NCBI GenBank assembly: GCA_964499985.1
Contig: CAZCMX010000003.1
Location: forward strand, 3,888 to 67,887
Length of the DNA stretch: 64,000 bases
Direction: 5' to 3'
DNA from: UBA5734 sp964499985
GTDB taxonomy: Bacteria > Bacillota > Clostridia > Saccharofermentanales > UBA5734
In this document: one piece after another, positions 44,093 to 53,290 of the stretch
Position numbering within the stretch: the first letter of the stretch is position 1
How the letters are laid out: every line of letters starts with the position of its first letter
Position numbers and translations under genes: made by a program
Notes under the pieces: generated by a model
Told to the model about the DNA's origin: nothing
Seen by the model: the letters and a program-made list of their open reading frames with translations, nothing else
Databases searched by the model: none

Positions 44093-44148
44093 GCAAACTG
44101 GTCTTATCAAAAGTGCCAGTTTGTGCTAATTTGATATGACCAGTTTGC
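44093..44148. promoter_or_regulatory. PdxR/MocR operator region
   Basis: GCAAACTGGTCTTATC (44093-44108) is an inverted match (15 of 16) to GATATGACCAGTTTGC (44133-44148). A third CCAGTTTG unit (44116-44123) stands in direct orientation 24 bp before the one at 44140. Mixed direct and inverted repeats before a divergent regulator gene are usual for MocR/PdxR sites. The 325-bp stretch 43882-44206 contains only this and the pdxT remnant. Confidence 0.65.
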
Positions 44149-44206
44149 ATAGGGGTTGGCAGACCATAACAGTGCACCGAGCACATGGACAAAGATCGGA
44201 CCGGCT

Positions 44207-45700
44207 ATGAATATTCGCGAGAAAAGGCAGATCAAACTCCTGACGTGGACGCTGGATCCACATGCTCCGGTTCCCATGTATGAGCAGCTTTGTCAATTGT
44301 TGCGCAGGGAAATCCAGACCCATGTCCTGGCCCCGGGCAGGCGTCTGCCTTCCAAGCGAGTGCTTGCAGCCCATCTGGGAATCAGCACCATCACCGTGGC
44401 AAATGCATATAGCCAGCTGGTGGCAGAAGGACAAATTGAAACGCTGCCGCGGCGCGGCTATTTCGTCCGCAATTCTTTTGCGCCATTTGACAAGTCCTTC
44501 TTGAAAAAACAAGCCAAGCTGGAAAAATCCGGTTCACTCGTAAACCGGTATCAATCTGCTTGGCAGCGAGAACGCGAGGCGCAAAAACCACCCATTCTGG
44601 CCTATGATTTTTCCACCAATAAAGTGGACACAGCTTCTTTTCCGTTTACCATCTGGGCCCGGCTGTCGCGCCAAGTTTTGCAGGAAGAAGGCCGCGATCT
44701 GTTGGAGGTCAGCCCGCCACAAGGTGACGAACGGCTCCGGGCCAGTATTGCCAGGCATTTGCAGACCTACCGCGGCATGTCCTGTGATCCGGAACAGATC
44801 ATCATTGGGGCCGGGAGCGAATACCTGTTCAGCCTCATCATCCAGCTGCTTGGAGCAGGAAAAAGCTATGCCATTGAAGATCCTGGCTATGTCAAAATCA
44901 GCCGGATCCTCGAGAAACACAAAGCCCAAATTCTGCGCTTCGAGGTCGATCGCCACGGCATGTTGATTCACCCGCTGGATCTTGCCAGTCCAGATGTCAT
45001 CTATCTGACCCCGTCCCACCAGTTCCCGACCGGGGCGGTCATGCCCTTGCAACGACGGGAAAATCTGCTGCACCACGTCAATGGCTTCTATGGTCGTTAC
45101 ATCATCGAAGACGACTATGACAGTGAATTCCGCTTTTCTGGGCGACCCATCCCCACCCTGTATAGTCTTGACCGACAGGGCAAAGTGATTTACCTGGGCA
45201 CCTTTTCCAAAAGCCTTGCACCATCCCTGCGAATCAGCTACCTGGTTCTGCCACCACAACTTTTGCTGCTGTACCGGCAGGAACTGATGTTCTATGCCTC
45301 GACTGTATCGCGAATGGAACAGATGACACTGGCCCGATTTATCGACGAAGGCTATTTTGAACATCACCTCAACAAGATGCGCAGGATTTACCGCGAACGC
45401 CGGGATGAATTGATATCTGCGATCGATCAGTGGCCATTCCGGTCAAAAATCGAGATCAAAGGCGTCGAAACGGGACTGCATCTGGTCGTTGTTTTCCCTC
45501 CAGAGGTTGCTGAAGTCGCTTTGGTGTCTGCAGCCAGCAAGGCTGGCATCAGAGTCCATGGCTTGTCGGAATACCGCCTGGGCCAGACATCCGGTCCATT
45601 ATTGCCCGCGCTGATCCTGGGCTACGCCCACCTGACACCCGGGGAACTGGTTGCGGCAGCAGACCTGTTGCACCAGGCCTGGGCTGGCCTGGTCCACTGA
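44207..45700 (+). CDS. pdxR: MocR/PdxR family regulator (GntR helix-turn-helix plus aminotransferase-like domain)
   Basis: 497 residues. A GntR-type winged helix at about 10-80 (APVPMYEQLCQLLRREIQTH, LPSKRVLAAHLGISTITVA) is joined to a fold-type I aminotransferase domain with the PLP Lys in YLGTFSKSLAPSLRISY and the EDDYDSEF block. The start is taken as the ATG at 44207; the frame extends upstream to a TTG at 44156 and neither has a strong site. The pdxT remnant and the repeats upstream point to PdxR, the PLP-sensing activator of pdxST. With pdxST deleted here it may be orphaned or may control copies elsewhere. Confidence 0.85.
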   Translation: MNIREKRQIKLLTWTLDPHAPVPMYEQLCQLLRREIQTHVLAPGRRLPSKRVLAAHLGISTITVANAYSQLVAEGQIETLPRRGYFVRNSFAPFDKSFLKKQAKLEKSGSLVNRYQSAWQREREAQKPPILAYDFSTNKVDTASFPFTIWARLSRQVLQEEGRDLLEVSPPQGDERLRASIARHLQTYRGMSCDPEQIIIGAGSEYLFSLIIQLLGAGKSYAIEDPGYVKISRILEKHKAQILRFEVDRHGMLIHPLDLASPDVIYLTPSHQFPTGAVMPLQRRENLLHHVNGFYGRYIIEDDYDSEFRFSGRPIPTLYSLDRQGKVIYLGTFSKSLAPSLRISYLVLPPQLLLLYRQELMFYASTVSRMEQMTLARFIDEGYFEHHLNKMRRIYRERRDELISAIDQWPFRSKIEIKGVETGLHLVVVFPPEVAEVALVSAASKAGIRVHGLSEYRLGQTSGPLLPALILGYAHLTPGELVAAADLLHQAWAGLVH

Positions 45701-45797
45701 ATCGGGCTATGATGGAGACAGCGCGATATCGACATTGAAACCAGAGATCCAAGTCGCGGACATTTTCTTGATTGATCAAGACCCCAGGAGGCTGCCG

Positions 45798-46622
45798 GTG
45801 CCCGAGCTGCGTTTTACCACATTTGCGATTGCCCAGGAAATCGACCTGAACCGGGTGGCGGATGCATTCGGGATCCGCAAGAAATACACGTGGGAGGAAG
45901 CCCTGGTCCTGCCTGAGCAGGTCCTGGTCCAGATGAATGGCTGGCAAAGCCGCCCAGACGAGTGCATCCTGCTCTTTTCCTTCGGCAGCATCGTTTTCAT
46001 CAATTCCAACCGTGGACATATGGAGCAATTCCTGACTTACTTGAAAACCGTGGTGCCCGGCATTGATGCCGTCAACTACCGGGTCTATCGCGAAGACTAT
46101 GCCCTGCATATCGAACCGGACCAACCCGTCGCATGCACCGACCATTTCGTGCGCGTGCCGGCCCTGCTGCCCTATTACCCCGAGCTGGTGTCCACTGTCA
46201 TGGCCAAATCGGCTGCCCTCGAGCGGATCGAGGTCCAGCTGGAACCGATCCTCGATACGGTCGAAAGCAAACTCGACCGCTTGGAGAAGGGCCGCCTGGG
46301 TTTTGGCAACCGGGAGCTGGCCCGGACGATTGCCCGCGTCGTCCGGCATGAATACAATACCATCGCTTATATCATGATCCTCGATAAACCCGATATCACC
46401 TGGACCAGCAGTGATGCCGCTGATTTTTATGAGAAAATGGCCGATTTTTTCGAACTGACCGACCGCTATGAGGTGATCAAGCAAAAGACAGCAATCCTCG
46501 AACGGATCCTCGATGGCTTCATGTCGATCAGCCACTCGATCCGGGGGCTTTTTGTCGAATGGGTGATCGTCCTGCTGATCGTGGTCGAGGTCATCCTGAT
46601 GCTGCTTGATTTACAACGGTAA
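45798..46622 (+). CDS. RMD1/DUF155 family membrane-anchored protein
   Basis: 274 residues. A GTG start at 45798 follows AGGAGG by six bases; longer in-frame starts would overlap the pdxR end. The body shows the RMD1/YagE (DUF155) pattern: PELRFTTFAIAQEIDLNRVA, ILLFSFGSIVFINS, LPYYPELVSTVMAKS, and a long helical segment. The C-terminus ends in a transmembrane helix (WVIVLLIVVEVILMLLDL). The next gene also has a C-terminal membrane helix and starts seven bases later, so the two may act together. Molecular function unknown. Confidence 0.82.
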   Translation: MPELRFTTFAIAQEIDLNRVADAFGIRKKYTWEEALVLPEQVLVQMNGWQSRPDECILLFSFGSIVFINSNRGHMEQFLTYLKTVVPGIDAVNYRVYREDYALHIEPDQPVACTDHFVRVPALLPYYPELVSTVMAKSAALERIEVQLEPILDTVESKLDRLEKGRLGFGNRELARTIARVVRHEYNTIAYIMILDKPDITWTSSDAADFYEKMADFFELTDRYEVIKQKTAILERILDGFMSISHSIRGLFVEWVIVLLIVVEVILMLLDLQR

Positions 46623-46628
46623 TTGGCG

Positions 46629-47138
46629 ATGAAGAAGCACGATCAAGGCTCCGGGCATAAGGCAGGGTTAGCTGGAGCGACTGGAACCACGGATGCCGCC
46701 GTCCAGGTCAGGGCGATCGTCGCAGACCGATCACGCGCATTGGCCAGCGCCGAATCTAACCTGGACGATCTGCTGGATGCGGTTGACCGTTGGGTAACCC
46801 AGCTCAGCCAGCGGCGCCTGTTGATCCGGACACCCAGGAATGTCCATTTCATGACCCGCATTGTACGCGTTCAGTTCCAGAACCTGCGACTGATCGACCA
46901 GCTGGGCATGCCCGAGATCTGCCGATCCACAGCTAATTTGCAGCAGCGCTATCTGGAACTGGCGGCTGAGTCTGATCTGGAGCGTCGATACAATCGCCTG
47001 CTGGAAAAAGCAAAGCTCCTGGATATGCTGATGAGTAAAACCATCGTATCCAGAAGCCGGTTGACTGAGAACTGGTTGCTGCGGCTGGAGATCCTCCTGC
47101 TCGCGCTATTTCCGCTGTTCCATTGGCTGTTTGACTAG
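46629..47138 (+). CDS. Tail-anchored helical protein paired with the RMD1-family gene
   Basis: 169 residues, unrecognised. A polar N-terminal segment is followed by helical stretches (LDDLLDAVDRWVTQLSQRRL, YLELAAESDLERRYNRLLEK) and a single C-terminal hydrophobic helix (LLRLEILLLALFPLFHWLF). The overall plan resembles a shortened RMD1 C-terminal half. The ATG at 46629 lies 6 bp after the upstream stop, with a TTG 6 bp earlier as alternative. Operon partner of the RMD1-family protein; a joint membrane complex is an inference. Confidence 0.7.
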   Translation: MKKHDQGSGHKAGLAGATGTTDAAVQVRAIVADRSRALASAESNLDDLLDAVDRWVTQLSQRRLLIRTPRNVHFMTRIVRVQFQNLRLIDQLGMPEICRSTANLQQRYLELAAESDLERRYNRLLEKAKLLDMLMSKTIVSRSRLTENWLLRLEILLLALFPLFHWLFD

Positions 47139-47158
47139 TCCAGCGCCTGGCTGTCGGC

Positions 47159-47491
47159 TCACCCGCGGACCAGGACGCCCGGCCAGGCCGTGATGCCGCC
47201 GAGATTGGTCACATTCTCATAGCCATTTTTGATCAGCCAGCTGCAGGCCTGGCCGGAGCGGCCGCCACTGAGGCAATAGACGAAAATCCGGGCCTGCTTA
47301 TTGGGCACTTTCTGGGCGACCGAGACAGGCAGGCGGTCGAGCGGGATATTGACGCTGCCCTTGATATGGCCATTGTTGTACTCGTCTTTGGTCCGGACAT
47401 CCATGAGGACAATCGACCGGTCTTTGGCCAGCTCGGCCTGGGCGTCTTTCATCGACAGGGAAGGGGTCTTTTTGCCAAATAATCCAAACAT
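47159..47491 (-). CDS. Rhodanese domain protein
   Basis: 110-residue single rhodanese domain carrying persulfide-type sulfur. Catalytic Cys in FVYCLSGGRSGQA, plus IVLMDVRTKDEY, GHIKGSVNIPLDRL and LGGITAWPG. The start is the ATG at 47491, preceded by GAGGAG at six bases; the longer frame lacks a site. No signal peptide. Convergent with the RMD1 pair. Confidence 0.9.
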   Translation of the reverse strand: MFGLFGKKTPSLSMKDAQAELAKDRSIVLMDVRTKDEYNNGHIKGSVNIPLDRLPVSVAQKVPNKQARIFVYCLSGGRSGQACSWLIKNGYENVTNLGGITAWPGVLVRG

Positions 47492-47652
47492 GAGCGTCTC
47501 CTCGTCAGCCAGCACCACTGTGCCGGGAGATATTTCACTGAGGGCAGCATACGGGAAGCTCCCGTTGTTTTTCTGTGATTGTATTACAATGGGGATACGG
47601 ATCGGGTAGCACGTTTGAATAAAAATGCGTTCACACCTTTTTCGGGGGGATC

Positions 47653-48186
47653 ATGGATCAGCCAGTTTTACAGGCGTTTTTGCCCATCGTCGATCAACAA
47701 AGCCGGATCTTGATCCTGGGCTCGATGCCGAGCGTCGCTTCATTGCAATATAAGCAATACTATGCCCATCCGCACAATGCTTTCTGGCGGATCATCCACG
47801 ACCTGTGGGGTGTGCAACTGCCGCAGGACTATGCCGCCCGAACCCAGTTCCTGCTGGCCCATGGCCTGGCGCTATGGGATGTGGTGGCCTCCTGCCGCCG
47901 CCAAGGCAGTGCTGACGCCGCGATCCGCGATGTGGTGGCCCATGACTTTGTGGCATTTTTCCAGCAATGGCCCCGGCTCGAGCGGATCTGCTTCAATGGT
48001 CAGGCGGCTGAAAAGCTCTTTGTCCAGAAGGTGCTCCAGGGGCAAGGCCGGATGTCGCTGGATGATTTGCGGCCCGGGCTCCGGGCCTGCCGCTTGCCCT
48101 CGACCAGCCCGGCCCATGCGGTTTCGTACGCAGAAAAGCTGGCCCAGTGGCAAGTCGTGCGGCAGTGGGCGGACGATGGGATCTGA
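47653..48186 (+). CDS. DNA-deoxyinosine (hypoxanthine) glycosylase, UDG superfamily family 6
   Basis: 177 residues. Motif 1 ILGSMPSVASLQYKQYYAHP with HNAFWRII, and the C-terminal motif 2 LPSTSPAH, match the single-domain hypoxanthine-DNA glycosylases; it should remove deaminated adenine from DNA. A GGGGGG ribosome site lies 3 bases before the ATG. Single gene. Uracil excision is an alternative. Confidence 0.85.
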   Translation: MDQPVLQAFLPIVDQQSRILILGSMPSVASLQYKQYYAHPHNAFWRIIHDLWGVQLPQDYAARTQFLLAHGLALWDVVASCRRQGSADAAIRDVVAHDFVAFFQQWPRLERICFNGQAAEKLFVQKVLQGQGRMSLDDLRPGLRACRLPSTSPAHAVSYAEKLAQWQVVRQWADDGI

Positions 48187-48210
48187 CCGCAGCGGCGAGT
48201 AAAATAAAGA

Positions 48211-49080
48211 TCAGCTGCTCCGGACAGCACTCGGGGTCTGGCCGGTGACACGCTTGAAAATCCGGTTGAAGTTGGCCAGGTTTAAAAACCCGCTGTCGAT
48301 CGCGATGTCGTAGATGCCCTGGTCGGTTGTGCGTAACAGGTCGATCGCCCGGGCGACCCGGACCTTGTGGATATACTGGACCGGGGTCTGGCCGGTGGAG
48401 CGCTTGAAAAAGGTGCAAAAATAGCTGGGGGTCATATAGACGAGGGCGGCCAGGTCTTCGAGCAGCAGGGGCTGGTCGAGGTTCTGGCCGATATGCTCGA
48501 AAACAACCTGCAATTGCTCGAGACGCTTGTTTTTCTGGGCCGGCGTGAGGCTGGACTTGGCCTCGTCCTGGTAATAGCGGACCAGATAGGTAAAGATGGC
48601 CAGGAGCTTGGCCTTGATCATCAGCTGGAAGCCGTGGGCCTGGTTTTTGTATTCATCCTCGATCTCGGTCAGCAGGGTGAAGATTTTTTTGCCGATGGCC
48701 GTATGGCGGTCGATCTTATTGCTGAAATTGGAGCCGCGTTCAAAAAAAGGGACCAAGTACTGCTTGTCGAAAAGTGGGCTGGCGCCATCGCTGATCAGAC
48801 GGCCGTCGAACATGACCACGGGCTGGATCATCGGCTCAGGCGGCAGGACCTCCATGTAATGCGGTTCGATATTGTTGATGACGACGATATCACCGGGTGC
48901 GATATCATAGACTTTGTTCTCAATATAGTACCGGCCATGTCCTTGCTTGACATAGGAAATTTCGAGGTAATTATGCCAGTGGAAGGTATGGTCCATGCAG
49001 TAATAAGGCGGCATTTCCGCAAACTTGATCGCAAATGGGAAATCTTCCGGTAATTCCCTGGGCTTATAGACGGTTGCCAT
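48211..49080 (-). CDS. AraC family regulator, divergent from galTEK
   Basis: 289 residues: N-terminal cupin (HWHNYLEISYVKQGHGRYYI), C-terminal AraC double helix-turn-helix (LLLEDLAALVYMTPSYFCTF and IYDIAIDSGFLNLANFNRIF). The start is the ATG at 49080 with GAGG upstream; a 13-residue longer frame is less likely. It diverges from the galactose operon and probably senses galactose or galactosides. A perfect 7-1-7 palindrome lies between the two (49153-49167). Confidence 0.88.
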   Translation of the reverse strand: MATVYKPRELPEDFPFAIKFAEMPPYYCMDHTFHWHNYLEISYVKQGHGRYYIENKVYDIAPGDIVVINNIEPHYMEVLPPEPMIQPVVMFDGRLISDGASPLFDKQYLVPFFERGSNFSNKIDRHTAIGKKIFTLLTEIEDEYKNQAHGFQLMIKAKLLAIFTYLVRYYQDEAKSSLTPAQKNKRLEQLQVVFEHIGQNLDQPLLLEDLAALVYMTPSYFCTFFKRSTGQTPVQYIHKVRVARAIDLLRTTDQGIYDIAIDSGFLNLANFNRIFKRVTGQTPSAVRSS

Positions 49081-49152
49081 CTGACACCTCATGAGCGAAA
49101 AATCGTACCAGTGGTGCATAAAAAAAGAGAGGAAAGGGGACGGCCTGTTTTC

Positions 49153-49167
49153 TATACTGCCAGTATA
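49153..49167. promoter_or_regulatory. Palindrome upstream of galT
   Basis: TATACTG-C-CAGTATA is a perfect dyad 44 bp before galT. TATACT could be a -10, so a bound regulator would overlap the promoter. Confidence 0.5.
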
Positions 49168-49210
49168 CCGGAAATCATAGGATGATTCACCTGATGGAGG
49201 TGCTTGCGCG

Positions 49211-50761
49211 ATGACGATCCAGGCTGATCTCGAAAAATTGCTCTTGCTGGCGGTGCAGAAGGGGATCCTCGATCCTCAAGATGTGACTGGCAGCCGTAAC
49301 CTGCTCCTGGATCTGTTCCAGCTGGACCAGCCGGCAGCAGAGCCCGTAGTACTCGACCCTCAGGAAACCATTCCGGAGGTCCTGGGCCGGATGGTGGACG
49401 CCGCCGGCGAGCTGGGCCTGGTCGACAGCTCGATTTTTGAACTGCGGGCCTTGTTTGATACCCGGATCATGGGCCTTCTGATGCCGCGGCCTTCTGCGGT
49501 GACGGCGACATTCAACCAGCTGCGCGAGCAGGTCTCCAGCCAGGCGGCGACCGACTATTTCTACCGGCTGTCGATCGATTCGAACTATATCCGCATGGCC
49601 GAGATCGCCCGCAACAAATCCTGGCAGACAGCAACCGAGTATGGTGACCTGGAGATCACGATCAACCTGGCCAAGCCAGAGAAGGACCCGCGGGCCATCG
49701 CCCTGGCCCTGACCCAGAAAAGCGCCCAGTATCCGCGCTGCCTGCTCTGCCCGGAAAATGTCGATTATGCCGGCCGGATCGATTTTCCGGCCCGCCAGAC
49801 GCTGCGGATCGTGCCGCTGGACCTGGCTGGCGAATGCTGGTACCTGCAATATTCACCTTATGTCTATTACAATGAGCATTGCATTGTCCTGGGCGAGCGG
49901 CATGAACCGATGGTGATCAATCGCTGGACCTTTGCTGCCCTGCTCGATTTCGTGCGCCAGTTCCCGCATTATTTCTGTGGCTCGAATGCCGACCTGCCGA
50001 TCGTCGGCGGCTCGATCCTGAACCATAACCACTTCCAGGGCGGACGGGCCGCATTTCCGATGGACCAGGCACCCCGGACCATGGCCTTTGTGCATCCGGA
50101 TTTCCCGGGCATCGAGGCCTGCCATATCCATTGGCCGCTGACCACCATCCGCCTGCACAGCGAAGACCCGGAGGCACTCGTTGCCCTGGCTGACCAGATC
50201 CTGAGTGCCTGGCGCGGCTATTCTGACGCGAGCGTCGGGATCTGGCACCAGTCGCATGGGGCTGGCCAGACGGTGCCGCATAATACGATCACCCCGATCG
50301 CCCGCCAGCTCGAGGGAGGCCGCTTCCAGCTCGACCTGGTCTTGCGCAATAACCGGACGACCGATGAATTCCCGCTGGGCATTTTCCATCCGCATCCGGA
50401 AATCCATGCGGTTAAAAAGGAAAATATCGGCCTGATCGAGGTCATGGGCCTGGCGATCCTGCCTGGTCGCCTGCAGACAGAGCTGGCCGGCCTGCGTGAC
50501 TGGCTGCTGGCCGGGATGGACCGCGAAGCCCTGGCCGGTCCGGAGCATCCCCTGCACAAGCATCTGGCCTGGGTGGAGGCCCTGGCTGTCCGCGATGGCC
50601 TGGCCGGCCTTGCGGACGCTGCAGCCCTCGACGCCGCGCTGCAGCAGGAAGTCGGCCGATTGTTCAAGTCAGGACTTGAACATTGTGGGGTCTTCAAGCA
50701 GGATGAAGAAGGAACAGCAGCATTGAAACGATTCCTGGTGTCCGCCGGGTTCATTTTCTGA
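49211..50761 (+). CDS. galT: UDP-glucose--hexose-1-phosphate uridylyltransferase, class II
   Basis: Leloir pathway transferase exchanging UMP between UDP-glucose and galactose-1-P. 516 residues, the long Firmicutes class II form. Blocks: GGSILNHNHFQGGRAAFP, PHNTITPIARQLEGG and NIGLIEVMGLAILPGRL. GGAGG precedes the ATG. First gene of galT-galE-galK; galE follows by 17 bp. Confidence 0.95.
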   Translation: MTIQADLEKLLLLAVQKGILDPQDVTGSRNLLLDLFQLDQPAAEPVVLDPQETIPEVLGRMVDAAGELGLVDSSIFELRALFDTRIMGLLMPRPSAVTATFNQLREQVSSQAATDYFYRLSIDSNYIRMAEIARNKSWQTATEYGDLEITINLAKPEKDPRAIALALTQKSAQYPRCLLCPENVDYAGRIDFPARQTLRIVPLDLAGECWYLQYSPYVYYNEHCIVLGERHEPMVINRWTFAALLDFVRQFPHYFCGSNADLPIVGGSILNHNHFQGGRAAFPMDQAPRTMAFVHPDFPGIEACHIHWPLTTIRLHSEDPEALVALADQILSAWRGYSDASVGIWHQSHGAGQTVPHNTITPIARQLEGGRFQLDLVLRNNRTTDEFPLGIFHPHPEIHAVKKENIGLIEVMGLAILPGRLQTELAGLRDWLLAGMDREALAGPEHPLHKHLAWVEALAVRDGLAGLADAAALDAALQQEVGRLFKSGLEHCGVFKQDEEGTAALKRFLVSAGFIF

Positions 50762-50778
50762 AGAGGAGGATTGCAAAG

Positions 50779-51810
50779 ATGCGAACCATTCTGGTGACTG
50801 GCGGTGCCGGCTATATTGGCAGCCATACCTGCCTTGAACTTTTAAATGAAGGCTATGCGGTCGTTGTGGTCGATAACCTGGACAATTCCAGCCGCGAGGC
50901 CCTGACCCGGGTCGAAGCGATCACGGGCAAAACCGTCGCTTTCTATCCGGTCGATGTCTGCGACCGCGAGGCCTTGCGCGGCGTATTCCAGAGGCATGCC
51001 ATCGATGCGGTGATCCATTTCGCCGGACTCAAGGCGGTTGGTGAATCGGTCGCCCAGCCCCTGCGCTATTACCGCAACAACCTCGACAGTACCCTCGCCT
51101 TATGCGAGGTCATGGCGGAGTTTGACGTCTGCCAGCTCGTCTTCAGCTCTTCAGCAACGGTTTACGGTTTGCCCGAACGCGTGCCGATTACTGAGGATTT
51201 CCCGACCTGGTGCACCAATCCCTATGGCTGGACCAAGCTGATGAATGAGCAGATCCTCAGGGATGTCCAGGTGGCCAATCCCTCCTGGTCGATCGTGCTG
51301 CTGCGCTATTTCAATCCGATCGGCGCCCATGAATCAGGCCAGATCGGGGAAGATCCCAGTGGCATCCCCAACAACCTGATGCCCTATATCTCCCAGGTCG
51401 CTGTCGGCCGGCGGGACACGCTGCATGTTTTCGGCGACGATTATCCGACGGTCGATGGCACCGGCGTGCGCGATTATATCCATGTCGTCGACCTCGCGAT
51501 TGGCCATATCCGGGCGCTCGAATATGCGGCCGCCCATACGGGAACCGAGGCGATCAACCTGGGCACCGGCCAGGGCTACAGCGTCCTGCAGATGGTCCAG
51601 GCCTTTGAACAGGCGACCGGCCGCCAGGTCCCCTACCAGATCGATCCGCGCCGCCCCGGCGATGTCGCCCTGTGCTATGCCGATCCGGCCAAGGCGCAAA
51701 GCCTGCTGCACTGGCAAGCGACCCGCGACCTCGAGACGATGTGCCGCGATACCTGGCGCTGGCAAAGCCAGAATCCCAATGGTTATGCAAAGGAGACTGC
51801 TGCCCCATGA
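50779..51810 (+). CDS. galE: UDP-glucose 4-epimerase
   Basis: Interconverts UDP-galactose and UDP-glucose. 343 residues with the Rossmann motif TGGAGYIGSHTCLELL, catalytic Ser/Tyr/Lys in FSSSATVYG and NPYGWTKLMNEQ. GAGGAGG precedes the ATG. The stop overlaps galK by four bases (ATGA). Confidence 0.96.
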   Translation: MRTILVTGGAGYIGSHTCLELLNEGYAVVVVDNLDNSSREALTRVEAITGKTVAFYPVDVCDREALRGVFQRHAIDAVIHFAGLKAVGESVAQPLRYYRNNLDSTLALCEVMAEFDVCQLVFSSSATVYGLPERVPITEDFPTWCTNPYGWTKLMNEQILRDVQVANPSWSIVLLRYFNPIGAHESGQIGEDPSGIPNNLMPYISQVAVGRRDTLHVFGDDYPTVDGTGVRDYIHVVDLAIGHIRALEYAAAHTGTEAINLGTGQGYSVLQMVQAFEQATGRQVPYQIDPRRPGDVALCYADPAKAQSLLHWQATRDLETMCRDTWRWQSQNPNGYAKETAAP

Positions 51811-53114
51811 AAACGATCGAATCTGTTCTTGCCACTTTGAACGCAGGTGGGCTGGATGACCGTCTGGCCGAAATCTATGGCTGCAGCACGGATGCGGTCG
51901 CCCTGTATGCCCGGCGGCTCCAGGATCTGGTCGCCCAGTTTGCCCAGGTGTTTGCCAGCTCGGACAGCGCCTCTGCCGGTGGCGATCTCCAGCTTTTCTC
52001 TGCCCCGGGACGCACCGAAATTGGCGGTAACCATACGGACCACCAGCATGGCCATGTGCTGGCGGCCAGTGTCAATCTGGATATCATCGCTGCTGCCCGC
52101 AAAAACGGCACGCAGACGATCCGCATCCAGTCCGAAGGCTTTCCGGTCGATGTGGTCGATCTCGACGATCTGACCGTCCATGAATCCGAAAAGAACATGT
52201 CTGCAGCCCTGATCCGCGGCGTCGTGGCCCGGTTTGCCCAGCTTGGCTATCCGGTGGCCGGCTTTGATGCCTATACGACCTCCAATGTGCTCAAAGGATC
52301 CGGATTGTCGTCTTCGGCCGCCTTTGAAGTGCTGGTCGGCAATATCGTGAACACCCTGTTTGCCGGGGGCGAAGTCGGCCCGGTAGCGATTGCCCAGATC
52401 GGCCAATACGCCGAGAATGTCTATTATGGCAAGCCCTGTGGCCTGATGGACCAGATGGCCTCCTCGGTCGGCGGCATCATCGCGATCGATTTTGGCGATC
52501 CGGCCCAGCCCGTCGTCGAGCCGGTGGCCTTTGATTTCGCCCATTCAGGCCTTGCCCTGTGCATCATCGACAGCGGCGCGGACCATGGCGACCTGACCGA
52601 CGAGTATGCCGCGATCCCGGCTGAAATGAAAGCCGTGGCGGCCTGTTTTGGTAAAGACCATTTGCGCGAAGTACCGGAAGCTGAATTCCTCCAGGCCCTG
52701 CCGCAGGTTCGCCAGGCTACCGGAGACCGGGCCGTATTGCGGGCTCTGCACTATTATGCCGATGACCAGCGGGTTGCAAAGCAGGCCCAGGCTTTGCAAG
52801 ACAATGCGGTTGAGCATTTCAAAGCCCTGATCATCGAATCGGGCCGTTCTTCAAGCGACAACCTGCAAAATATCTTTGCCACCGGCTCGACCCGGGAACA
52901 GTCCGTGGCCCTGGTCCTGGCCCTGTGCGAACGTCTCCTGGCGCCGGTGGGTGGTGCCTGGCGTGTCCACGGGGGTGGTTTTGCCGGCACGGTGCAGGCA
53001 TTCGTGCCGCTGTCCGAGGTCGAACCCTTTAAACGGTCCATGGAAGCCATCCTGGGCCAAGGGTCCTGCCATGTCCTCTCGATCCGGCCCGTAGGGGGCT
53101 GCTGGATCGGCTGA
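51807..53114 (+). CDS. galK: Galactokinase
   Basis: Phosphorylates galactose at C1. 435 residues, GHMP kinase fold: APGRTEIGGNHTDHQHG, ATP motif GSGLSSSAAFEV, PCGLMDQMASSVGG and a C-terminal HGGGFAGTVQAFVP. The start is the ATG at 51807, after AAAGGAG and overlapping the galE stop; a longer frame begins inside galE. Third gene of the operon. Confidence 0.95.
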   Translation: MKTIESVLATLNAGGLDDRLAEIYGCSTDAVALYARRLQDLVAQFAQVFASSDSASAGGDLQLFSAPGRTEIGGNHTDHQHGHVLAASVNLDIIAAARKNGTQTIRIQSEGFPVDVVDLDDLTVHESEKNMSAALIRGVVARFAQLGYPVAGFDAYTTSNVLKGSGLSSSAAFEVLVGNIVNTLFAGGEVGPVAIAQIGQYAENVYYGKPCGLMDQMASSVGGIIAIDFGDPAQPVVEPVAFDFAHSGLALCIIDSGADHGDLTDEYAAIPAEMKAVAACFGKDHLREVPEAEFLQALPQVRQATGDRAVLRALHYYADDQRVAKQAQALQDNAVEHFKALIIESGRSSSDNLQNIFATGSTREQSVALVLALCERLLAPVGGAWRVHGGGFAGTVQAFVPLSEVEPFKRSMEAILGQGSCHVLSIRPVGGCWIG

Positions 53115-53216
53115 TTGACGGACCTAAAGCTGGCACGACCAGCAGATTTCTGATCGTGAAACGCGTTTTTGACACAATCAAGGCGCGTTTTTCACGTTTC
53201 AGACCACCGTCGTCCC

Positions 53217-53246
53217 TTGGAGAAGGGTGTCGAACTGTGTTATAGT
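53217..53246 (+). promoter_or_regulatory. Extended -10 promoter of the lipoprotein gene
   Basis: TTGGAG (53217-53222), 18-bp spacer, TATAGT (53241-53246) with TG one base upstream (TGTTATAGT). About 45 bp before the start codon. An imperfect inverted repeat (GTGAAACGCG with CGCGTTTTTCAC) lies further upstream, after galK. Confidence 0.6.
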
Positions 53247-53290
53247 CGGAACGAATTGATTCATCCATGAATCCACTGTGAGGGCGCCTT

